This document shows, piece by piece, positions 12,082 through 22,476 of a stretch of DNA of 64,000 nucleotides (the first letter of the stretch is position 1; the number at the start of each line of letters is the position of its first letter). The position numbers and the translations under genes were made by a program. The stretch covers positions 57,247,463 through 57,311,462 of the forward strand of contig CM048554.1 of the NCBI GenBank assembly GCA_026413225.1, in the 5' to 3' direction. The notes beneath the pieces were generated by a model. The model was not told the DNA's origin, did not search any database, and saw only the letters and a list, made by a program, of their open reading frames with translations. Source of the DNA: Otis tarda (taxonomy: Eukaryota; Chordata; Aves; Otidiformes; Otididae).

Positions 12082-12255
12082 CATAGAATCATAGAATAGT
12101 TAGGGTTGGAAGGGACCTTCAAAAGGTCATCCAGTCCAACCCCCCTGCAAGGAGCAGGGACATCTCCAACTAGATCAGGTTGCTCAGAGCCTCATCCAAC
12201 CTGGCCTTGAATGTTTCCAGGGATGGGGCCATCCACCACCTCTCTGGGCAACCTG
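12082..12255 (-). mobile_element. CR1 LINE, short 3' fragment
   Basis: This is a 174-bp CR1 3' end on the minus strand, covering the octamer tail, the 3' UTR block and the last roughly 25 codons of ORF2. It stops in the segment encoding RLPREVVD, where the neighbouring sequence takes over at AACCTG|AAGC. It carries the same extra C (GGATGGGGCCATCC at about 12221-12234) as the plus-strand copy at 10243-10745. Confidence 0.93.
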
Positions 12256-12530
12256 AAGCAAATCATCCCCTTCTCGTAGCTATGTTTGCTCTCTGTCAAT
12301 AACAAAGCAGGGCAAATAAGGACAAGGTATTTACAGCCTGGATGAAGAGAAGACACTGACACTGTAACAGCCTCCTTTTGGTCTGTGCCTGCAGCACCTC
12401 TGTGGGTTACATTGGTATGGCTGGGTCCTGAACTCAGGGCATAACCATGACTGCCCAACTTGAGCACCACTACTGTAAGATGCCTACCTACAGAAGATTA
12501 AACAGGAGGTTTAGTCTCCTTTTCTGTAAG

Positions 12531-12559
12531 AAAAAAAAAAAAAAAATATATATATATAT
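12531..12559. repeat. A16 run followed by (TA)n microsatellite
   Basis: Sixteen A residues run directly into alternating TA. No retroposed sequence precedes it that would make it a tail. Confidence 0.95.
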
Positions 12560-13577
12560 GTTTTGCTTGGATTTTGCAAGAGTGGGGAAAAAAAGATTTA
12601 AAAAAAAAATCACTGGATTTCAGAAGAGCTCTGTTGTATTTAACAGAACCTTTATGACTCAAGTAAATTAATATTTTATGTGAGGTCAGAAGTCATCCAA
12701 ACTGGGACCCGAGACAAAAATCTAGGATGTTGAGAAAAAGTGAAAAAAAAAATTGCAAACTCTGCAACTTTGTCATTAGCTGCAGACTCAGAGCCTTAAT
12801 TTAATTATCTTTAAGTGCCTAGCTGTTTGTGCTGCCGAGAGAATTCACAATAAAAACACAAGCACAGATGTTTTGCTGTAACAGCCTAGGAGAAATAGCC
12901 CTTGAGCTATATTTCTGGGCACCATATTTAGAGGAAAAAAAAGACGAAGAATAGAGGAGACAGAAATTTAAGAAATAAAAGTTTGCCAACAGGTACAAAA
13001 CAAGATGTCTGTAAAAAGACAAGTAGGAGTTCTACCCATGATCAGTCAAGGGAAAAGATGTCTGAAAAGAAACACAATAGCAAGAATAGAGGAAAAAGTA
13101 TAAAGATATTTTAAAGATGGTGAGGGCAACCCAGGAAAAAGAATCTTAGCGGTTCCCTAGACACCAATGACCCAAGTTTGGTGATGCCTGAAAGAGGAAA
13201 GGCAGGTTTTCAGATGCATAAAATACACAGGCAATTTTTAGAACTTCCATCATCTAATGAATGTGGTTCCCTCCACCTCAAAGAAAATTAGCATAATACA
13301 GTTGAGCAAATAGTTTAGCAGTGCAATAAAAAAAGAACAATTGATACATGCAGAGCATGTGAAATCTTAAGGTGAATTTCCCCCACGTAATGGCAGGTCT
13401 AGAGCCAATTGCAGCTACTCAGATCAGAAAAAAAATCTGGCATTTTCTTTGGTGCAGCCACATATTCTACAGGAAAAAAAAATAATGAGAACTTTGATTT
13501 CTTTGCATCTATAAGACACTGAGAACATTATCTTGAGAAGACATTTAACTCACGTACACTGGATGAGCAACAACCAT

Positions 13578-13620
13578 AGCTTTATGTATATATAAGCTTT
13601 ACGTATATATAAGCTATAAT
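13578..13620. repeat. 17-bp tandem repeat, about 2.5 copies
   Basis: The unit AGCTTTATGTATATATA (13578-13594) is followed by the same unit with one T-to-C change (13595-13611) and a partial third copy. It is TA-rich and could form a cruciform or slip during replication. Confidence 0.9.
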
Positions 13621-16600
13621 ATCATTATTTTAAAAATCTGAGTATGAACTACCAAGATCCAGAAAAGTATAGAGGAAAAAAGAACAATGACTCTAGAATT
13701 CTAGCACTGTGGAAGATGAACACTAATTTAGACATCAGCCATCTAGCTTTGGCATTCAATTCAGAATATAGTTCCACAATTTCAAGTTGTTCTATAAATG
13801 TGCATCTTTTCATTCAAACTGAAAGAATAAAAGCACAATTTTACATTGCTGGAACAAGTCATCAGTGATACAACCCAAGAAGAGACCCTTGAATGCAGTA
13901 GAATTTCTAATTTGGTCTGTTTGTTTACTCAGAGAGAAGAGTAAGTTTGGGTGAACCACTGCTTTCTCCTTCATTGCTAGCATTTCTAGTGCAACTGCAA
14001 TTAGCACTTATTCATAACATCAGTCAGTGGCTGATTATAGAAAGTTACACCAATAAGTAAAGATTTTTTTTGACTCTGACAGTCTTTTGTAAACCTAACT
14101 AGGCAGTAGAAATTCAGCAATAAAGACTCTTCACTATTTATACTCTGTTTATAAGACAGAATAAGTATAGTAACTCAAAAATTCAGAAATCATGAACCAC
14201 ACCCCCTAATTACAAGACTGGATTAAAAATACATTTGCATATTTGTTTGCGGTTTTCTGGGCTCATGTTTCCAAATTTGCTTCCAACATAATGACAGTGA
14301 AATACAAATATCCATCTTTAAACAACAGCTGAGATTCTCATAAAGACACACATCTGTAGGAACTAGGACTTTATAGAAGCAACAGTTTCTGTAAGATCCA
14401 TGGCAAGACTGAGTTAGCATCAGAAAAGAGCAAATACTTCCAACATTGACCTCTTACAGAGACAAGAAAAGACACATTGAGCACATATTCAGACTACTCA
14501 TAGGAAAACAAAATGAAACTAGTTTGTCTTCTATGTCTTGACAGATTAAATTCCCCTTTGTGCAGGAGATTAAGCTGAAATCTAAGCATCTCTGAAGACA
14601 ACACAAAATAATTTAAATAGCATTATCATGTTTCATTTGCTCTTTACAGAAAGGAGAATTTGGCTTTGAGCAAGTACAGTAAAACCCTACAAATATGTTA
14701 AACTGTTCATTCAAAAAAAAAAAAGTATTCACTACTCTCTACTAAATAAATAGAGAATAAAGAGGATGGGGAAAAAATATAGAAGGCCTAAACAATTAGA
14801 TAGTTAAAGTTCAGTCCTTCCAAATGTAAAACTGAAAGCACTAAGAACCATGGGTGTCCAGATTCCCTGGAAATTCAAACACTGAAAAGCATAAATCTGA
14901 AGTTGTTTCAGTAATAGAACTGTGAACAAAAGCACATATGAAACATTTAAACAACTGTTCTCACTCTCAACTGTGCACATAAAGAAGAAACTAAAAACAG
15001 AATAAGAGGAAGATGGTCCAGAATTTTCCAGGAACAGCTGCTTCAATCTCTGTCTTTGATTATTCTCTATTCTACTGTGCATGCTTCTCTCTAAAAGTTT
15101 TCAGGTAATTACTAAAAAAGGATGACATCAGGCACTCTACAGTATGACCACATGGTTCAAGATATTTAACTGGCTAACTCCTTCTCCTCATAACTATCTT
15201 GTTTGAAGAGCCACATGCCTTCAACATCAAGAACACTTTTGTTTTCCAGCTGTATCTAGGGAATCACTCACAAGGTTTTGGCTTGGATGACTTACAGCTA
15301 TGAAATACTTCGTGCATATAGGAAACAGCCTGCTCTAGGAATCAATAATTTGTTGAAAGTTTCTAGGCAGCCAAACCTGGGGATGAATGGGAGCTAGCAT
15401 TCAAACAAGACCGATTAAAATGCATACCGCAGTAGGAGAAAACAAAACCACAACAATGACAAAACACCCCAGCAACAACAAATTAATCGTACAGAAGAAA
15501 ATTATTCCTGAAGGCTACAGAGGTAGCTGAGAAAAGGATTCTGAGACATCACTGTTGGAGAGTTCGATAGTATTGGCATGCAAAATTTCACAGTATACAC
15601 CAAGAATTAATGATCTGTCCTTGAAAAGACAGGCTTGCTCTGTTGAAGCAAAAAGAACTGAGACAATGTTCTGTTCTCGCAGCAGAAGAAAAAAAATTGT
15701 GAGAAAAGAAAAAGGGAAAATAGGAAAAACAAACCCCAAACTAGCTCTATAAATTACAGGTCTAAGTTTCTTAAGAGAGAGATGAAAGAGCATGTATCCT
15801 GCATGAGTCCCCTAGGAACACTGTACCTTGCCATTTTCCCCCAGCAGGATTCCAAGGTCACTTGGATTTTCAAAAACACCAGTGGAAGCAAAAAAACTAA
15901 AGTCTTTCAGAGATGGTTAGTGAAATCAGATATCTAAGATGAAGAGAGAAGAGAATCTTTGAAGTAATGGAAGTGACAGACCAGATAATTTACATTTATT
16001 TTTATTTTGGATATTTTGGTGTGATTGATGTATTGAAAACATGGCATAGAAGGTGAAGTTATAAAGACTGTAGAGGTACACAAGCACATAGCCTGTGTAG
16101 ATAAACTTGGGTGAACATTACAAGCAAGTACTCCAAAACATTTCCTCCAAACAGGTCAAGTTAGACTTTTTTTTCCAGTTCTGTCTTCAGGATATATTAA
16201 TGCAAACATCTGTTTACCTGGGGCCAAATCACAATCAACGTGTCATGGTTTTCTCTCTGCTCTGCTTCTGGAATTCCTAAGGTCCAGTGCACCTTTATCC
16301 TAGCCCAGGAAGAGTTATCTTAGATAATATGTATATGACTACAAAATTAGCAAGGACTTGTAAAACTCCAGACTGAATTCACCCATTTACAGCTACATAA
16401 CCTAGTTGACCCACAACACCACAGTAAGTAAATGGTCAACAGCCAATCCAGCAGAGTGGAGAGAGAGGAAAAAAAAAAAAAAAAACCCCACACAAAAATA
16501 AGAGGACAAGGTCATTTTTCTAAATATCTATTTCTTAATAAAACATTTATTTAGCAAGATCAGATACAGGAATAAGCAAGACTCTGGCAGCTGATACAAT

Positions 16601-19463
16601 ATTTATTATAATTTATAAAAGAATCACAATAAGAAACATCCTACCCATTCATCTTGTACAGCCCTAATGCTCTGTACCCATGCTACGGACAAGGGCTGCA
16701 AAATCCAAATGTGAATGTTCATACATTTTAAAGTTTTCTAATCCTGCTTATATTTCCATTCTACTAAATTACTGCTATTTCTTTAGATATTTAAGGTCAC
16801 AATTACTTCAAATCCTCCTGGTTATTCCCCACCTACTAATATATTTACCCTTAAGCCATTCATAGAGATTTCCACAAGGAAATGATAGGTTCAGTGATCA
16901 CTGTAAGCATTTACATGGGTTTTACTATAGATCTCCTGTCAATTTAATTTGTTTAGTCTCATACTACTTCACTGTAGCAAAAGTACACACATAAGTATGA
17001 TAACACCAGTGCATGCTTTGTGTATTTATACTTTCATGGTCCATGATCTAGCACCATCTTGCATGACAAAAAGTATTGCAGAGTGCCTGGCTATCAGGAG
17101 GCTCCCACAGGAATCACCTCCTCATTAACAAGGCACAATTTGGATCTTAATATTGATGTCACAGTAATACTTTGAAAGGAAATTGTTTGATTTGGCTCCC
17201 TGGCTTTCTTCAGTCAATTTCAGTATTAAATAGCACATAGTGACATTTAGTACCATGTGCATATAATAATCATATTAAGGCAACATTCTCATACCAACTA
17301 ACATTAAAAATCAAATCTTGGAAAACTGTAGTTCTATTTGTCTGCAGATCTCATTCGATGGCTCTTTCCTAACATTCTAGAGGAGCTGAAGTCCTCAGTC
17401 TGTAAAAATATTCTGATGTCTTATGGACAGCAAGAGTGTGGGAAATTCAGATGGCTTTTTAGGTTATGGGCATTTTCTTTTTGGCCGGTTGGTCAGTTGA
17501 ACCTTTAAAATTCCATTCTATACAGTTTCTCTATTACTGCCACAATTTTTGTAGATGAGAGACTAAAACATCTTTTGAAATAACCACTTTCTTTCTTCTT
17601 TCATTTCTGAAAATTAGCAAAAGGATTGAAGCTAATTATCTTCTACCTGCCCATTTATCAAACAGACGACCAACAAACTGATGACTTTTAGAGTACAGTG
17701 GTCAAACAGATTTCATTATTACCTTAGCTTAATTAAGAAGAGGGAAAGCAATAAATCTTAAGGTAATTAAACAGACATCATCAGCTTCAAAACCTTTCAC
17801 CTTGGTCCTGGTCTGCAGTTGACCAACTCAAGAACAGATCTAGTACAGAGATTTTATTAAGTCAGTGCTGTGTTTCTAAGCCATGGGTAGACCAGCATAA
17901 TGCAGAGCAGCTACTAGATAACTTGCGCAGACCAAATCAAATCTTTGCAAGGTATTATTTGTTTTACACCCTCAATCTGTAATGCACAGGTGGGCACTTT
18001 TTTTTTTTTTAAAGATAATTTAAGTTTTCATTTATTTCTGCCGTTTTCAGATACTGTTTCTAGAACTTTTAACAAGAGGGAACTACATATTACTTAAATG
18101 TAAATGCTTCAGTTATTTAAATATATAGGAACCTATTCTGAGTATATGAGTGAATTTTAAGATGTAATAAAAAAAATCATCTTTCAATCTACTAAGCTAC
18201 AGAGGGCAAGAATTGGTCAGTTTTAAGTTCACAAAGTTAAACATTCAGCTACTATCTTATATATACAAATATTTCTTGGTGCAATTTTCATTCAAGGTCT
18301 GAAAAAAATGTAGTTTGATATCTGCAAATATTTAGACATAGTTTAATTCAAATAGCTTCCCATTTTGAAAGCACACATTTTATTTATTATCGCAAAAACA
18401 TGAATATACCAGATGGAAAGGGAATACTCTGCTACTCTTATGAAAGCTTCTTGCACACAATCATGCCAATGTTCAAAATCACAGCCTAAAATATCTCCCT
18501 CTGTTCATCACACAGCCTACAGTAAGCAAAGCCTGTCATTCAGTGACAGTTTGAACAGACTTTATTCTTTACCTTACTGGAAAGGTACCACTGACCTAGC
18601 AAACGGCAACTTTTCCAGGAAACCTTGTGTATATACTGTTGACAGATTAGCTTCACATAGAAGAAATAAATCTTATCAAACCTCTCTTATGTCATCTTTC
18701 CCAGAATCGCGTATTTAAGAACATACCGAAGGCAATTTAAAGAAAAATATTGACTCTGTATGAGAATTCTGCAGCATAAAAGAAAGAAAACTGTTCTCAA
18801 TTACATCTTGTGCAGTATGTAGAAACTGTACCATTTTCTTTATAAGATAATGTGGGAGAAGTATTATATTGCAATTGCAGTGAGTATGCAATTGTGCATG
18901 AAAAACTAATAGACAACAATCATCAAGGACAAGCAGCTGTGATGAATATCAAATGGTTAAATTTTAAACCTTTAAAGCTTTCAGGAGGTTGGTTAAAAAG
19001 GAGCTAAACAGAGAAGATACAGCTATAGCATCCATAAATACCTATAAAATATCTAGCAATGGAAGCTACTGCTTACTAATCTCATAATTAAAACTATAAG
19101 CAGGATCAAAGTAACGCAGCAGAAATCACTAGGGCTACAATAAATTCTCTAAAAATCAAAATAATGCTTGATAGTTACAGAATGGATTACAAACAAATGT
19201 TTCTTAAAGGAGACAGGAATGGAAACAAAGGTCAGACAAAAGCTGTGAGCTAGAAATAATGCTGTGGAAGTGGGGAAGGATGATGATACGACACCTAGCA
19301 TGTAGGAAAGCCTTTTTCAGTAAGTCAGTACTCATCCCAGCAACTTCTAAGAATTCTTGCTGGCGTATCTTCTGCTTGTGGTGGGGATAAGACACTTCAC
19401 AATCTGCCTGCTCTCCTGTTTTGAAGCACAGCGCATCAAGGGTATTCCTGCACTATCTCCAAC

Positions 19464-19712
19464 CTAGAGATCTCCAGAAAAGGAGGAAGAGGTAGAGAAG
19501 ATGTTCTCTCTTGATTGCTCTCTGGACAGGATACAGTCTGCCCAGGTTTGGGTGATAGTCTCTTTCAGCATCTCCACTTGTGCTCCTGTGATTGAGCTAG
19601 CCAGAGCGAGTCCCAAGAATGATAAAGAAAGACCACTGAAGAACATGCAAACAAAGACCGTGAAATGCATAGGATACTGTGTCAGCTGGAAGAAGAAATG
19701 CCTGGAAGAAAA
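19464..19712 (-). other. Candidate minus-strand terminal exon, membrane-like peptide
   Basis: On the minus strand a good acceptor (ACTGATTTTCTTCCAG, ending near 19705) is followed by an open frame of about 78 codons that ends at a TAG near 19464. The peptide starts HFFFQLTQYPMHF and has a hydrophobic stretch (VFVCMFFSGLSLSFLGLALA) that could span a membrane, then a more polar, serine-rich end. The overlapping plus strand is also open for 172 codons (19501-20019), so this patch simply has few stops on both strands. I do not recognise the protein. It may be a gene remnant, an exon, or chance. Confidence 0.2.
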
Positions 19713-19729
19713 TCAGTCCTTTGTAGATT
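19678..19729. repeat. 52-bp direct repeat, copy 1
   Basis: Copy 1 begins TGTGTCAGCTGGAAG and ends TTTGTAGATT. It differs from copy 2 (20320-20371) at one position, 19686. Read on the minus strand it contains the acceptor-like TTTTCTTCCAG. Confidence 0.93.
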
Positions 19730-20319
19730 TAACCCCATCTCTACCCCATAGAAGTACAGAAAAGGCCAAATGTGCATTCGCAAATTGTGGTGTAGGTTTT
19801 GATATGGTAAAAATTACTTTTTTTACAGGCTTTAAGAAGGGCTTAGGCAGTAATACGTCAGCAGATTTGAGTTTAGAGGGATCACCTAGCAAGAATTGGA
19901 TGCCTACAACAGCTGGGGAAATAACCAGATTTGCCATCTATAACCAGACTCCAACTATGTATTACCATTTAGTTCCAAACTGTGCCATGGTAGCATGGCA
20001 CCAAATGTGGCAAGGGTAACTTATGCACAGGTCAATGATATGATAAGGCAATGTCTACTGGTGTATAACAGGATGAGAAGGATCAGATTTCTTAACTGAT
20101 TAATGATATTCCAGGATGTGTGTTGTTTAAGGGAGCTGTAGATAACAATCTGGACTCAAGCTCACAGCAGTCAGATCCCATGAGGATCCCGTCTCTGCCT
20201 AATCAGCAGGACAGTAGCACTGTCTTGTTTATTTTGTTGTTTATTTCATTAATAATGTTTCATTACTTCATTAAAGAAAATGTAAGTGATTGCTTACTAT
20301 CAAGGCTGGCCTACAGGTT

Positions 20320-20371
20320 TGTGTCAGTTGGAAGAAGAAATGCCTGGAAGAAAATCAGTCCTTTGTAGATT
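20320..20371. repeat. 52-bp direct repeat, copy 2
   Basis: Copy 2 lies 642 bp downstream of copy 1 in the same orientation and matches it at 51 of 52 positions. Similarity stops sharply at both ends, and the flanks are unrelated by eye. Confidence 0.93.
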
Positions 20372-22476
20372 AGCTATTAAAGCATAAAGGCAGAAATGAA
20401 AGGCGTTAAGATGATAAAGAGTTAAATTATTTAGATTACTTTATAAGAAGACTGTCCAAACTTACAAGGAAATTACAGCATGATGTCAGAGACAGAAATC
20501 TATGCAACGGCCTGAAAAATTAAATGCTCACGGCCAGACAGTTTGCCCAGTGCCTGAAGACTAAAAGAAAAGGAGCAGAGCCAAGAAAAAAAACCAACTG
20601 TTAATCATAATGAGTAAGGCAAGCTATTCTCAGATGATCCATCGTCCAAAACGAAAATAAAATTAAGTCTCACTGTCCCACCAAAGAACTAAAGGTTCAA
20701 ATGCACCCAAGCCATGAAGCGGAGCTCTGCTTAGCACCAGGACTGGCAACACGCCAGTGCACTCACAAGGAGTCTTCAAGGCAGCTTCAGCCAGCAACCT
20801 GCAGGACCAGCCCGAAAGCATTAGGTGGAGATAGGATAATGCAGTAGTGCGATATATACAAACTGAATAAACCAGAGGACTGTGGCCTTATAAAGAAGGT
20901 TTACAGTTTGTAACCTCTTATTTCAAAGTGTTTTTTTAAACGGTAAGCAAGTGGGAGCCTGTAGCTACACTCAGAATTGATTTTTTTTCTCTTTTTTTTT
21001 TTATTTAATGTTGGTCAAGACCTTTTGTGAGAGATTATTCAGAGAAAAGGAGAAAAGGATAATGAGTTCTGAATTAATAACAAGGTAAGACAGAGAAAAA
21101 AGGCATAATTAATGGCTGCCTTTTAGACAGAATATGACTTAATAGGAAGTAATTTCAATGATCAGTATTGTCAGATACACCTTTTTTAATTATTTGAGCT
21201 CTGAAATGGACAACAAGATTACAGAATATACCCAACAGCATATACTGAACTACATTAAACTGAAGAGAAATTCATGAGGAAATCCAAATTACTTTGGAGC
21301 AAGTTAAGCACAGTTGAAGGCACTGTCATATAGAATGAGAATAATGAGCTTTTCAGGTATACTCTAATGCCGTAACTCTGTGTGACTTTAATATAGAGAC
21401 AATTTACCAGTATCCTCTGTGTGACATGCTGAAAAAGTTGAAACAAAACAACAACAACAAACTCCCCCACAGAATGCTAAAACACAAAAAATCCAAATAG
21501 AAAATAATACATTAAATATTCAGGATATAAAACAGGACTATTCGCCTTCTTCATTCTGTTGTAATGGCTTTCAACCCCCAGAAAGAGCTGACTTACACCC
21601 TGACATATGGGTTGAGTCTGCTCACCATCCCAAGCGAGATATTCTGTGCAGGAACAGGCAATCCAAAAGCTGTTCCCTCATCCAATCCCAAAATCTTCCC
21701 TATACTTTCTGAACTGATTCAGACTGATAACAGGAGCAAGACTGCTAGTACAGCTCACTAGTTTGCATCTCCTGCAAACACCTATATGCTAAAAATGCAC
21801 TACTTTGCCCACTTCTGCCATCTGATAGAGTTTCACAAAGGAAGAAAATACCCTGAAAAAGTAACTGAAATACTACTTATCTTTTTAATGCCCTTTTAAA
21901 CTTGTTAATATGGCCACACATCACAAGAATCTGTAATATATGAGCCTCATCTATCAAGTTGTTCCCGTCATAACTAATGTCTCTTTTGAACCCTGGTCAT
22001 CATGCTCACACTGGCTCTGTTTTTTTTTATACACCTGTAAATGAAAACCGCCTTTTTGTTTGTTTGTTTTTTTTTAAAAAAAGGCCCATAATGCTAGCTT
22101 TTCCCCAAACTGAAGGTTTAATAAGCTTAAATTTCAGAGGGGGAAAAAAAAGAAAAAAAGTAATCCAATCTCTAAGCCAGAAAGCATTTTGTTTGCTCTC
22201 CCAAAGCCTATAGCTACAATTAGGCCCAAAAAGCCTGCAAACCCAATGCTATGTAAAAGCATTATTTTGCTGGTACAATGCCCATACTGATGGGAACTAA
22301 GGATAGAAGAGTTCATTCTTGAGGTTAGTGATTTCTAGCAGGAACCAGAAAATAAGTTGTTTTAAAAGCAACAAACTGGCATCAGGACATGACTTCCCTG
22401 AAGCAACTGCTTCAAAACCAACGGAGCAACACTTGGCAAGAGTCTTTCTGTTAAATTCCTCCATCTAACAGATTAG
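20372..22476. other. Non-coding sequence, no clear gene
   Basis: I see unique AT-rich sequence with T-rich runs at about 20980-21003 and A/T runs around 22020-22160. A moderately GC-richer patch lies near 20700-20830. No domain-bearing frame, RNA gene or repeat family was found. Confidence 0.6.

Larger units (their letters stand above)
12256..19463. other. Non-coding sequence with simple repeats
   Basis: This is long AT-rich unique sequence. It contains an A16 run followed by alternating TA at 12531-12559, a 17-bp tandem repeat at 13578-13620, an A-rich run near 16470-16486 and a T run at about 17998-18011. Open frames reach 101 codons (18413-18718) but have no domains, start context or splice signals worth calling. 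I see no RNA genes. Confidence 0.6.
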
